A stretch of 64,000 nucleotides of DNA from Ruminococcus sp. (GCA_017410265.1 JAFQRC010000002.1:124001-188000); one strand, 5' to 3'; positions 31,028 through 38,775 are shown, counted from the stretch's first letter. Notes: a model not told the origin generated them from the sequence alone. Numbers and translations: made by a program.

Positions 31028-33970
31028 TTACCAAGTATTAACTAAGTTATGACCACTTGTGTCGGTTTGTTCTACAGGATAGTATCGCACTTCACCGCCG
31101 CTATAGCTTATGTCGGTCGTCTGCGCTGAGCCATTTGTGAAAATAACATAGGTAGCATCGCTTGGCACATTAAATGTATACATAGTCTGTTGGTAGTCAT
31201 TTGTGCCTATGCTTGTCATAGCCTTACCAGGCCAACTTACCATACTCTTGTTTGAGTCGCTCCAGTAGTAGCAGTAGAGTGTACCGCCCCATTTAAACGA
31301 GTCAGTAAATGTCACTGTGTTGTTGGATGTAGGCTGAGTCGGCTCCTGCGTAGGCGCCTCGGTTTCTTCCTGTGTTGGTGGGATATATTCAATAACCTTG
31401 CCTGCCATTTCGCAGTCAGTATATCCTGCAAGATAACGCTGGATATGTGTCGCGTCAAGTATGTTCACGATACCGTTGAGGTCGCAATCGGCAAGGGTCG
31501 TGTTTATCTCGTCATCGGTAAAATACTTGGCGATATAGCGCTGTATGTGTGTTGCATCAAAGATGTTAGTAACGCCATTGAAATCCGCGTCGCCGTAGAT
31601 TTTGTCGATAACCTTATATGATATGGTCTTTTCGGCATAGTTCTTTGAGCGGTCGGTTGACGAAACTGTGATTGTGTACTCGCCCGCTTTTGCAGGAATA
31701 TATGAGAAGTTTATCTTGCTTACCTTATCGCCCAAATTATAGTTAGTCGTTGTGACAGTATCGCTGTAAACGGTAGTGCCATCTTTATCCTTGACTTCAA
31801 ACAGATACTCATTTCGTTTTCCACCGTAGGAGATAATGTCCTCGTATCTTGTCTGTGCGTAAAACTCCAGGCTCTCGCCAACAAAATTCACATCAGATAA
31901 AACATCAAATGTACTAAACTCAATTTTCTTGTCTACTATGGTAACTTCCTTTTCAAAAGTAGCCGTATCGCCTGCCTGGTCGGTGACCTCGGCGGTTATT
32001 CTGTAATTGCCTTCTTTTAAGAAAGTAAAACTCTTGTCGGTTGCGCCATACAGGACATATCTTTTTTCACCTGTTGCAAGGTCCTCCGATGTGTACTGCA
32101 CGTTATACGGCTCGTAGCCACCCTTTATATCTGTCTTGAAGAAAAATCTCACCAGCACATCAGGTGTTTCGTTTTCAAAGCCGACATCTGTGATTGTCAC
32201 CTTATCCCTGACATTTTCAGTGCGATAGAAGTTGAGTCTGTCAGATGTTTTGTAGTACTCGCCTGAGTTATCGTCTGTATTGCCCTTCTCGTCTGTAAAA
32301 TATAGTGTCAGCTCATCGTCGGCATTTTCTACTATATATTTGTGTGTGGCACCGATGCGCTCGAAGTTTTCGTCCATCTGTGCTTGTTGCCACTCGCCGT
32401 CGCCTATCTTGTAGTTTAAAGTCGGGTTATCGTAACCGACATAGTAGACAACTTTGCTTTTGTTGGTAGTTGCCTTTATGTCATAAGACACACTACTGCC
32501 GTCCAGAGTATATGGCAGGTTGTTTTCCACTTTGTAGACATCGCCTGTGAGTTCGTTTACAAGTCTTACATCTTTGACAATAAGCGGATTGTTATCTTCA
32601 TTTGTGTCCTTGAACTCTACACTCCAGTTGTAGTTCTCAAAATCCTCGTATGTAAAGTCAGGTACGATATTATCAAGCGGACAAACAAATGTACCGTCAC
32701 ACGCTACATCTGTTCCATCAAATGCGCCTTCGTTAACCTCATTTTTATATCCGCCACCTGCGCCGTAGAACATCTCCCAGGACTGGACTGTACCGTCCTT
32801 TTCAGCGGTAAAAACAACCTCGTGCTGAGTACGCTTTGCGGTATTTAAGGTGTACTCTATATATATATCAGACAACTCATTATAATCTCTTACTGTAATA
32901 GTTCTGAGAGCGCTGAATATCGGCATTCTGTAACCTTCATAGCCCTCAACAGTCGATACCTTATTGAGCGCATCGTACGCAACCCATACAAAGCCGTCAT
33001 TACAGTAGTCAGGGCTATAGGAGTTGACTACCTTGAACGCGCCCATCTCGCCTGCGTCTACTTTGTCATTGTTATTTACATCAATCCAGATATCATCGTT
33101 GTAGCCAACGATAGCCATAGCGTGTGCGCCATATACTCCATCACACGCAATAACGCATTTCTCTCCCGAAAAACTATCGTTTGCAGGAGCATCAGGGTTA
33201 GTCTTTAAATTACTGTACAGCCAACTGCTCACATAGGTTGAGTAGCCAACTATTTTGTCATTATTGAGTTGTGTTTTTATGTCGAGTAAGTCAGGGTCAT
33301 CAGGCGATGTGATTTGCTTGTCGTCTATGCCGACATTGTCATACTCTGTGTAGTCCTTTAGTCTTGCTCTAATGCCCTCGCGCCATATACCCTCGTCTGC
33401 ATGCCAGTCCATAGAGTCCTGGTCGCTATATGGCACTTCGCTCATAGTAGGCGCGCCATAGTGTTGTAAAAATCTGTAGTTACGACCATGGTCGGTACCA
33501 TCATTTGCACTGGCATTTACAAAATTATAAACGATCTGCGGAGAGCGCGTATTTTCGTATGTTGCTTCTACATCGAGTTTTTTATTCACTTCGTAAGAAA
33601 ACTGATAGTAAACAGCCGAAAACGTCGCACAAGAGCCAAGTCCCCCCTGATTACCAACAGGTGGAAAATACTTTGATGTACTCAGGTCTACGCTCTTTGG
33701 CAAGGCTTCATCTGCGGTTGCTGCAACATTTGTTTGTGCGACACTTGATTTTGTACGCTTAACAGAGCTTTGTGCTGTATCATCAGCTCTTTTTTCACCT
33801 GCAGGACCAATAACGCGGTAGTAGTCGCCGTCTTTATACATAGTAAAGGTGTCGTTTTGAAAAACCACATCTTTGCTGGTTACCTGTGCGGTTATGGCTA
33901 CCGATGTTGCCGACACCAGAATAAGCACAGCCAGTATAAATGACAGCAATTTTGTGTTGATACTTTTCAC
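31028..33970 (-). CDS. secreted papain-family (C1A) protease with dockerin and CBM26-like starch-binding module
   Basis: 980 residues. Signal peptide 1-28; peptidase ~90-350 with oxyanion Gln108, Cys114 (GNQGGLGSCATFS), His283 (GAHAMAIVGY) and Asn316 (KVVNSYSP). A long Ig-like/beta-rich middle (~370-780) follows, then a type I dockerin ~789-852 with two duplicated calcium loops (DADFNGVTNIFDATHIQRY; DCDLNGIVNILDATHIQRY) and, after a Thr/Pro linker, a CBM26-like module ~885-980 (YYWSDSNKSMVSWPGKAM). It would dock onto a cohesin scaffold and bind starch while cleaving protein. Start is GTG 33970 with AGGAGG upstream. Confidence 0.9.
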   Translation of the reverse strand: MKSINTKLLSFILAVLILVSATSVAITAQVTSKDVVFQNDTFTMYKDGDYYRVIGPAGEKRADDTAQSSVKRTKSSVAQTNVAATADEALPKSVDLSTSKYFPPVGNQGGLGSCATFSAVYYQFSYEVNKKLDVEATYENTRSPQIVYNFVNASANDGTDHGRNYRFLQHYGAPTMSEVPYSDQDSMDWHADEGIWREGIRARLKDYTEYDNVGIDDKQITSPDDPDLLDIKTQLNNDKIVGYSTYVSSWLYSNLKTNPDAPANDSFSGEKCVIACDGVYGAHAMAIVGYNDDIWIDVNNNDKVDAGEMGAFKVVNSYSPDYCNDGFVWVAYDALNKVSTVEGYEGYRMPIFSALRTITVRDYNELSDIYIEYTLNTAKRTQHEVVFTAEKDGTVQSWEMFYGAGGGYKNEVNEGAFDGTDVACDGTFVCPLDNIVPDFTYEDFENYNWSVEFKDTNEDNNPLIVKDVRLVNELTGDVYKVENNLPYTLDGSSVSYDIKATTNKSKVVYYVGYDNPTLNYKIGDGEWQQAQMDENFERIGATHKYIVENADDELTLYFTDEKGNTDDNSGEYYKTSDRLNFYRTENVRDKVTITDVGFENETPDVLVRFFFKTDIKGGYEPYNVQYTSEDLATGEKRYVLYGATDKSFTFLKEGNYRITAEVTDQAGDTATFEKEVTIVDKKIEFSTFDVLSDVNFVGESLEFYAQTRYEDIISYGGKRNEYLFEVKDKDGTTVYSDTVTTTNYNLGDKVSKINFSYIPAKAGEYTITVSSTDRSKNYAEKTISYKVIDKIYGDADFNGVTNIFDATHIQRYIAKYFTDDEINTTLADCDLNGIVNILDATHIQRYLAGYTDCEMAGKVIEYIPPTQEETEAPTQEPTQPTSNNTVTFTDSFKWGGTLYCYYWSDSNKSMVSWPGKAMTSIGTNDYQQTMYTFNVPSDATYVIFTNGSAQTTDISYSGGEVRYYPVEQTDTSGHNLVNTW

Positions 33971-34037
33971 GTTAAAATCCTCCTAATAAAAAAGTGCGCA
34001 AGCAGAGCCTACTCACCGAAAAACGCATGCTCTATTG

Positions 34038-34154
34038 CTGCGACACAATTTTCATGTACTATAAGTATGCGAAAAAAGAGCATCTGCATTTTTACCAATA
34101 GATAAAATGCACATACTTGTACAATTTACACGCAAAAATTAAATTGTGTCGCAG
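34038..34154. repeat. 117-bp imperfect palindrome upstream of protease
   Basis: CTGCGACACAATTT (34038-34051) matches AAATTGTGTCGCAG (34141-34154); nested pairs are GTAC/GTAC, AAGTATG (34063-34069)/CATACTT (34122-34128) and GCATTTT (34086-34092)/AAAATGC (34104-34110). It would fold into one long hairpin in the protease leader region. Confidence 0.75.
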
Positions 34155-34255
34155 TTACAATATACCATACCTTTTATGGTTTGTAAACAAATATTAAATC
34201 GCAAGGCTATGGCGGCTCAGCACATTAATATCAAGCCTCGTTGTCCTCCGCTATT

Positions 34256-34450
34256 CCTCGGATAACTCCTACTCGCTGACCACCCGCCAGGCACCTTGTG
34301 CCTTTTGGGCGGTCCCGACTCGTCCGACGTTATCCGAGGGCAAAAAACAGGGCTCCCAAAATCTGTGATTTTGGGAAAAGGAGGAGCAAACCAAAAAACT
34401 GAGAGTTGTCTAACAGGCAACTCAGAGTTATACGGTTTTGCGACGACGCG
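34256..34450 (+). repeat. structured intergenic repeat, copy 1
   Basis: A first hairpin CCTCGGATAAC (34256-34266)/GTTATCCGAGG (34329-34339) encloses AGGCAC/GTGCCT. Then the core shared with copies at 37535-37635 and 62447-62556: CCCAAAATC-TGT-GATTTTGGG, GGAGGAGCAAACC, a variable hairpin AGTTG/CAACT, and GGTTTTGCGACGACG. No protein is encoded. Confidence 0.75.
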
Positions 34451-34507
34451 CTCGGCGCTTTATTTAACACAGATTTAACATTGCGCACTTTTTTATTTAA
34501 CAAGTTC

Positions 34508-34535
34508 TTGTCATAATGTTGATGTTAGTTACAAA
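34508..34535 (+). promoter_or_regulatory. possible promoter of Na/Pi cotransporter gene
   Basis: TTGTCA (34508-34513), 16-bp spacer, TACAAA (34530-34535); weak -10. Confidence 0.35.
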
Positions 34536-34575
34536 ATTTTAACAAATCTATCTCCTATTGAAGGATGGTGTCGCT

Positions 34576-36345
34576 ATGACAATAATTAACATAATTATGC
34601 TCGTCGGCGGACTTGCGTTCTTCCTGTACGGCATGAACGTTATGAGCTCAGGTCTTGAAAAAATGGCTGGCGGTAAGCTTGAGTCAGCTCTCTCAAAGAT
34701 GACTGATAATCTGTTCAAGAGTATGCTTCTTGGTGCGGGTATCACCGTTGCTATACAGTCTTCATCTGCGCTCACTGTTATGCTCGTTGGTCTTGTTAAC
34801 TCCGGTATTATGCATTTTGGTAAAACTATCGGCGTTATCATGGGTTCAAACATCGGTACAACACTCACCGCGTGGATTACAGGTCTTACAGGTATTGAGA
34901 GTGATAACATCTGGATGAGCCTCTTAAAACCTGCGAACTTCTCGCTCGTATTCGCTTTTGTCGGCATTCTTATGATTATGATGTCAAAAAAGCAGAAGAA
35001 GAGGGACATCGGCTCGATTTTAGTCGGCTTTGCTGTTCTTATGGCTGGTATGGGACTTATGGGCGATGCTATGGAGCCGCTCTCAGAAATGCCTGAATTC
35101 CAGGAGATTTTAGTAGCATTTAACAATCCTATTCTAGGTGTACTCGTCGGTGCTGCTTTCACAGGTATTATCCAGAGCTCTGCTGCATCAGTCGCTATCT
35201 TACAGTCTTTTGCTATGGCAGGCGGACTTTCCTATAGTATGGCTATTCCTATCATTATGGGTCAGAATATCGGCACCTGCGTTACTGCTCTTATATCCAG
35301 TATCGGCGTTTCCAAGAATGCTAAGAAGGTTGCTGTGGTACACATCTCTTTCAACATTATCGGTACCGCTGTTTGTCTTGCACTCTTCTACACAGCTGAC
35401 GCTATCTTTAACTTCGCATTTGCTGACACTGATATCAACACATTCGGTATCGCTTTAGTACACACTATTTTCAACATAGCAACCTCACTTATGCTCTGTC
35501 CTTTCTGCAAGCAACTCGAAAAGTTCGCAAACCTCATCATCAAGGAAGAGAAGACGGAGAAGGAAAGTCCACTCGATATACTCGACGACAGACTCTACGC
35601 TATGCCTGCTTTCGCTATTTCAAAGTGTACAGCTATCACTATCGAAATGGCTCAGCTTGCTAACGATAACATCAACAGAGCAATCGCTTTGATGAAACAC
35701 TACGACCCGAAAATGGTTGAAAAAATCAACGAAACCGAGGAGCTTATCGACCGCTACGAGGACAAGCTCGGTAACTATCTCATCAAGCTTTCTAACGCTA
35801 ACCTCACAGAAGACGAAAACTGGCAGGTCACAAAGCTTCTGCACACTATCGGTGATTTTGAGCGTATCGGCGACCACGCTATCAACCTGCTCGACACAGC
35901 CCAGGAGCTCCACGATAAAAACATCTCATTCTCTGCTGAAACCACCAGAGAAATTGATGTCATCACAGAAGCTTTATCTGAAATCCTCTACCTTACAACA
36001 GAGGCTTTCTCAGAAGGCGATATCGAACGCGCTAAGCTTGTTGAGCCACTCGAAGAGGTTATCGACGAGCTCGTACTTCAGGCGCGTGCTAAGCACACAA
36101 AGCGTATCCAGCAGGGCAACTCCCCGATGGTACTCGGCTTTATTCTGACAGACCTGCTCACAAACTACGAACGAGTTTCTGACCACTGCTCAAATGTTGC
36201 GGTAGTTCTCATCGAAATCGACTCTAAGCAGCTTGGTACTCACCAGTACTTAGACAGACTCAAGAGTGCTGACAATGTAGCTTTCGCTGATGTTTATAAC
36301 TCATACCTCAGCCGCTACCAGATAACCTCAGAAGTTACAAAGTAA
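34576..36345 (+). CDS. Na+/phosphate cotransporter with PhoU-like domain
   Basis: About 590 residues. The NptA/PNaS core contains two inverted repeats with LGAGITVAIQSSSALTVMLVGLVNSG and GAAFTGIIQSSAASVAILQSFA, the QSSSA substrate/Na+ site. After ~305 residues comes a PhoU-like helical domain (~350-570, HTIGDFERIGDHAINL; YERVSDHCSNVAVVL) that likely regulates transport. A frame start at TTG 34558 is possible, but ATG 34576 has AAGGA at suitable distance. Single-gene unit with its own terminator. Confidence 0.92.
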   Translation: MTIINIIMLVGGLAFFLYGMNVMSSGLEKMAGGKLESALSKMTDNLFKSMLLGAGITVAIQSSSALTVMLVGLVNSGIMHFGKTIGVIMGSNIGTTLTAWITGLTGIESDNIWMSLLKPANFSLVFAFVGILMIMMSKKQKKRDIGSILVGFAVLMAGMGLMGDAMEPLSEMPEFQEILVAFNNPILGVLVGAAFTGIIQSSAASVAILQSFAMAGGLSYSMAIPIIMGQNIGTCVTALISSIGVSKNAKKVAVVHISFNIIGTAVCLALFYTADAIFNFAFADTDINTFGIALVHTIFNIATSLMLCPFCKQLEKFANLIIKEEKTEKESPLDILDDRLYAMPAFAISKCTAITIEMAQLANDNINRAIALMKHYDPKMVEKINETEELIDRYEDKLGNYLIKLSNANLTEDENWQVTKLLHTIGDFERIGDHAINLLDTAQELHDKNISFSAETTREIDVITEALSEILYLTTEAFSEGDIERAKLVEPLEEVIDELVLQARAKHTKRIQQGNSPMVLGFILTDLLTNYERVSDHCSNVAVVLIEIDSKQLGTHQYLDRLKSADNVAFADVYNSYLSRYQITSEVTK

Positions 36346-36361
36346 TATATAAAAACGCACG

Positions 36362-36390
36362 AAAGGGCACTCGTTTGAGTGCCCTTTTCT
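36362..36390. terminator. terminator of Na/Pi cotransporter
   Basis: AAAGGGCACTC-GTTT-GAGTGCCC then TTTTCTTTT; also just beyond the convergent XRE gene. Confidence 0.87.
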
Positions 36391-36398
36391 TTTGCTTT

Positions 36399-36602
36399 TT
36401 ACTTTTTATCAGTTCTGCCAAGTAGATAGTCAGTAGTGACATTATATAAATCGGCAAGCCTCAACAAATGCTCAACCGGTATCGTCTGAAAACCACGCTC
36501 GTATCTTGAATATACAGTTTGAGCAATTTCAAGATAAGCAGCAACATCGACTTGTTTCATATCGTGATCTTCTCTCAAATCACGCAATCTTCTAAAATAC
36601 AT
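36399..36602 (-). CDS. XRE-family transcriptional regulator (67 aa)
   Basis: 67 residues, a single helix-turn-helix domain (RLRDLREDHDMKQVDVAAYLEIAQTVYSRYERGFQTIPVEHLLRLADLY) and a short tail, like phage Cro/CI-type regulators. Two AGTAC-N6-GTACT inverted repeats lie directly upstream, suggesting autorepression. Paralogous in sequence to the XRE protein at 55303 (shared LRDLRED, LIKLAKYY/LLRLADLY). No dedicated partner gene is adjacent. Confidence 0.88.
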   Translation of the reverse strand: MYFRRLRDLREDHDMKQVDVAAYLEIAQTVYSRYERGFQTIPVEHLLRLADLYNVTTDYLLGRTDKK

Positions 36603-36612
36603 AAGCTAACCC

Positions 36613-36688
36613 CAATAGTACTAACTTGTACTATTGACTTTAGCACAAAAGTAATGTAGAATATCGTCGTAGTACTTTTATGTACTAC
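36613..36688. promoter_or_regulatory. two operator-like inverted repeats upstream of XRE gene
   Basis: CAATAGTAC-N6-GTACTATTG (36613-36636) and GTAGTAC-N6-GTACTAC (36669-36688) share AGTAC-N6-GTACT and are about 54 bp apart. A plus-strand promoter-like TTGACT (36634)/TAGAAT (36657) lies between them but no plus-strand gene follows. Confidence 0.65.
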
Positions 36689-36705
36689 CGATTCTAAAAA
36701 TTAAC

Positions 36706-36737
36706 GGGTGCACCAAAATGCACCCATCTGTTTTTTA
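36706..36737. terminator. terminator of CarD-like gene
   Basis: GGGTGCA-N6-TGCACCC; T-rich on both flanks (GTTAATTTTT on the minus strand). Confidence 0.7.
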
Positions 36738-36745
36738 TAATCAAT

Positions 36746-37237
36746 TTACGGCTCGAGAATAAGCGACAACACCTGAGATTGCTCAAGGGAGAGTATAATC
36801 GCAAATTCTGAACATAATAATTTTGAGCACTCGCGATAGAGATTTTCGTCAGATTTAACTAGTCGCTTTCCTCGCTCTGAAAGCTCTTCTCTGCGTTTGT
36901 GAAGTGTCCTAAACAGCACAGCAACGCTTTCTATATCTCCATCGCTCAGTATCGCACGAAAGCTTTCACTACGCTCGAGATTGTTATCAATCCATAAAAG
37001 CTCCTTACCTTTTATATCTTTTATGGTTTCTCTGAGTTTTTGGCTACTGGGCACTTCGCGCATACGGGACACAAGCTTTTCGTTATTTGTCGGGACATAT
37101 ATCACAGATTTATCACTATCAACAGGGCGCAAAACATAATACTCACGCATCACACCCGTAAGTTCGTTTTCGATTATATCGGTGATTAAGCATACACCAA
37201 CTGCTCCGTAAATAACTTTTTCGCCTACTGAAAACAT
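36746..37237 (-). CDS. CarD/CdnL-family transcription regulator
   Basis: 163 residues. The N-terminal RNA-polymerase-interacting Tudor-like domain (FSVGEKVIYGAVGVCLITDI, YYVLRPVDSDKSVIYVPTNN) is followed by the helical DNA-binding part (VAVLFRTLHKRREELSERGKRLVKSDENLYRECSKLLCSEFA). CarD proteins bind RNAP beta and stabilise open promoter complexes, often at rRNA promoters. AGAGGGG precedes ATG 37237; a TATAAT promoter lies ~30 bp upstream. Confidence 0.9.
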   Translation of the reverse strand: MFSVGEKVIYGAVGVCLITDIIENELTGVMREYYVLRPVDSDKSVIYVPTNNEKLVSRMREVPSSQKLRETIKDIKGKELLWIDNNLERSESFRAILSDGDIESVAVLFRTLHKRREELSERGKRLVKSDENLYRECSKLLCSEFAIILSLEQSQVLSLILEP

Positions 37238-37266
37238 AGTTTTTCCCCTCTTTTTACTATGTTCAA

Positions 37267-37296
37267 ATTATAGCATTTATAAATAAAAATTGTCAT
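37267..37296 (-). promoter_or_regulatory. promoter of CarD-like gene
   Basis: ATGACA (37291-37296), 18-bp spacer, TATAAT (37267-37272) on the minus strand. Confidence 0.65.
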
Positions 37297-37314
37297 AGAC
37301 AAAGTTAACAAAAT

Positions 37315-37330
37315 GCTGATTCGTAATCAG
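37315..37330 (+). repeat. inverted copy of tRNA-Thr anticodon arm
   Basis: GCTGATTCGTAATCAG on the plus strand equals the anticodon arm of the minus-strand tRNA-Thr about 400 bp away. Partial tRNA remnant or recombination scar. Confidence 0.45.
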
Positions 37331-37367
37331 TGTGTCAGAGTAAACAAAATGACGAAAACCCACTCAA

Positions 37368-37532
37368 AAAACCTAAGATTTCGGGGTCCCCGTTAAGCAG
37401 GTCGCTGACTTTGCTATTAATAAAAAAGAGTGCCTCGTTCTCAGGCACCCTATTGTCACGCCTCGTTGTGCTGCGCTGCTCCTCACCTCGGCGCTTCTAT
37501 TTGGAGCTGAAGACGCGACTTGAACGCGCGAC
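37368..37532 (-). repeat. degenerate duplicate of tRNA-Thr downstream region
   Basis: Holds a second copy of the sequence downstream of the tRNA: the 19-nt GCAGGTCGCTGACTTTGCT at 37397-37415 is repeated at 37640-37658, each followed by an A-run and a short terminator-like hairpin (GTGCCTCGTTCTCAGGCAC at 37430-37448). No gene is present. Confidence 0.6.
37502..37532 (-). pseudogene. tRNA-Thr 3'-half fragment
   Basis: 31 bases identical to the 3' end of the intact tRNA-Thr (T arm, acceptor, discriminator and CCA; compare 37694-37724), same orientation, but without anticodon and D arms. Confidence 0.85.
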
Positions 37533-37534
37533 AT

Positions 37535-37635
37535 CGTCGTCACAAAACCTTTCGACTCCAAGTCGGCTTTCCGCCGACTCTCCGTCTTTCGGTTTGCTCC
37601 TCCTCTCCCCAAAATCACAGATTTCTGGGACCCCA
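37535..37635 (-). repeat. structured intergenic repeat, copy 2
   Basis: Minus-strand order: CCCAGAAATC-TGT-GATTTTGGGG, GAGAGGAGGAGCAAACC, variable hairpin AGTCGGC/GCCGACT, then GGTTTTGTGACGACG joined to the tRNA fragment. The variable stem differs from copy 1 by compensating changes. Confidence 0.75.
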
Positions 37636-37662
37636 TTCAGCAGGTCGCTGACTTTGCTTATA

Positions 37663-37691
37663 ACAAAAAAGAGCATCTTCACCGATGCTCT
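37663..37691 (-). terminator. terminator of tRNA-Thr
   Basis: AGAGCATC-N6-GATGCTCT with a T-run on the minus strand, 2 nt after the tRNA CCA end. Confidence 0.85.
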
Positions 37692-37693
37692 TC

Positions 37694-37769
37694 TGGAGCT
37701 GAAGACGCGACTTGAACGCGCGACCTGCTGATTACGAATCAGCTGCTCTACCGACTGAGCTACTCCAGC
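37694..37769 (-). tRNA. tRNA-Thr (anticodon CGT)
   Basis: 76 nt cloverleaf: acceptor GCTGGAG/CTTCAGC, D arm CTCAGTCGGTAGAG, anticodon stem GCTGA/TCAGC with loop TTCGTAA (CGT, reads ACG), T loop GTTCAAGTC and encoded CCA. Confidence 0.95.
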
Positions 37770-37850
37770 TTATGTACCACTCGATTATATACCTCCTGTG
37801 ATTGTTTTTCAAGCTTTCAGATGCAAAATTTATTGTTTCCACAAATTTGT

Positions 37851-37900
37851 GTGACAGTATGTCACCATTTGTTGAAAATCACAAAAAGCGACAATATAAT
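37851..37900 (+). promoter_or_regulatory. promoter and operator of XRE gene
   Basis: TTGAAA (37872-37877), 17-bp spacer, TATAAT (37895-37900). A perfect palindrome GTGACA-GTA-TGTCAC (37851-37865) ends 6 bp before the -35 and is a candidate operator. Confidence 0.75.
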
Positions 37901-37940
37901 GAAAACCTAGGAAGATTTTTGCGGAAAGGATGTGTGTATA

Positions 37941-38306
37941 GTGAACAAGAATAGCCTGAATGTCATCGGTCTGAAGCTGCGTACCTGCAGAACTAACTGC
38001 GGTCTTTCACAAAGACAGGTTGCTGACTGTCTGGGTGTTGAACGTTCAACATACACATATTACGAAACCGGTCGCTCACAGCCTGATATCAACACCTTAA
38101 AACTACTCGCAAAAATTTTCAATGTTTCCTTTATCTCCCTTTTACCGGGCGATGATAGCGAAACCCTTAACGATTCTGACAACATTGAAATCAATCCTAT
38201 CTATTCTCTTTCAAAAGAGGAGCAGGATCTGCTCATTTCTTTCAGACTACTTAGCGACGAAGAAAAAGCAGATGTTTTAGCGAAAATCACGAATATGGTG
38301 AAGTGA
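37941..38306 (+). CDS. XRE-family transcriptional regulator (~121 aa)
   Basis: About 121 residues: helix-turn-helix at ~1-60 (LKLRTCRTNCGLSQRQVADCLGVERSTYTYYETGRSQPDINTLKLLAKIF) and a C-terminal helical tail (LSKEEQDLLISFRLLSDEEKADVLAKI) for dimerisation, as in SinR/SlrR-like proteins. Frame starts at ATG/GTG 37930-37932 sit on the ribosome site; GTG 37941 is 11 nt after GGAAAGG and preferred. Target genes unknown. Confidence 0.87.
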   Translation: MNKNSLNVIGLKLRTCRTNCGLSQRQVADCLGVERSTYTYYETGRSQPDINTLKLLAKIFNVSFISLLPGDDSETLNDSDNIEINPIYSLSKEEQDLLISFRLLSDEEKADVLAKITNMVK

Positions 38307-38346
38307 TAAATCCGATTATTTTTACACTATATATATCGTTTTGCTC

Positions 38347-38375
38347 TTTACTTTTTTATTCTTTTGTGATAAAAT
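38347..38375 (+). promoter_or_regulatory. promoter of rpsO
   Basis: TTTACT (38347-38352), 17-bp spacer, TAAAAT (38370-38375). Confidence 0.65.
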
Positions 38376-38381
38376 ACATTT

Positions 38382-38475
38382 TAGCCGTGTTCTCGGTTTG
38401 GGGAGTAAGCCGTATTTCGGACATCACCATCCCTTCTCTGGGACTTCGGTAATATTTTAAAAAGGTGGTATACTC
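38382..38475 (+). promoter_or_regulatory. structured 5' leader of rpsO
   Basis: About 95 nt leader containing CCGTATTTCGG and CCC-TTCTCT-GGG stems close to the ribosome site. S15 represses its own mRNA in several bacteria through unrelated leader structures; here autoregulation is inferred only from position and folding. Confidence 0.45.
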
Positions 38476-38739
38476 ATGCTTAAAGAAGAAAAGATTGCTA
38501 TCATGCAGGAATACGCTACACACGAAGGCGACACAGGTTCTCCTGAGGTTCAGATCGCTCTTTTGACAAAGAGAATCAACGACCTTACTGAGCACCTCAA
38601 GGTTCACAAGAAGGACCATCACTCACGCCGTGGCTTGTTCAAGATGATCGGTCAGAGACGTGCTCTCCTTGATTATCTAATCAAGGTTGACATCGAGAGA
38701 TATCGTTCTATCATTGCTAGACTCGGTATCCGTAAGTAA
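38476..38739 (+). CDS. rpsO: 30S ribosomal protein S15
   Basis: 87 residues, standard length. [29 protein letters not shown] and [24 protein letters not shown] are the S15 signatures for binding 16S rRNA helices. AAAAAGGTGG precedes ATG 38476. It lies upstream of pnp, the conserved bacterial order. Confidence 0.98.
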   Translation: MLKEEKIAIMQEYATHEGDTGSPEVQIALLTKRINDLTEHLKVHKKDHHSRRGLFKMIGQRRALLDYLIKVDIERYRSIIARLGIRK

Positions 38740-38750
38740 GCATACCCCTT

Positions 38751-38775
38751 AGGGCAAACGGTTACCGTTTGCCCT
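38751..38775 (+). terminator. hairpin after rpsO
   Basis: AGGGCAAACGG-TTA-CCGTTTGCCCT, perfect 11-bp stem, but no immediate T-run; may be a partial terminator or processing site before pnp. Confidence 0.6.

Larger units (their letters stand above)
33985..34497. mobile_element. 513-bp segment bounded by 17-bp perfect inverted repeats
   Basis: AATAAAAAAGTGCGCAA (33985-34001) recurs inverted at 34481-34497. Inside are a long imperfect palindrome and a copy of a structured repeat found at two other loci. No transposase or clear target-site duplication is visible, so a MITE-like element is a hypothesis. The left end touches the protease ribosome site. Confidence 0.5.

Noticed and set aside
34256..34450. 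Insertion sequence
   Set aside because: No transposase frame in or near any copy; at most a non-autonomous element.
34217..34478. Small open frames on both strands
   Set aside because: They lie wholly inside the structured repeat and recur in other copies, so they reflect the repeat rather than proteins.
37330..37731. 133-residue plus-strand open frame and antisense partners at the tRNA-Thr locus
   Set aside because: They overlap the tRNA gene, its fragment and the structured repeat; internal repeats in the translation come from the duplication.
33985..37769. CRISPR array
   Set aside because: Repeats are few, long, structurally variable and not regularly spaced; no cas genes in the window.
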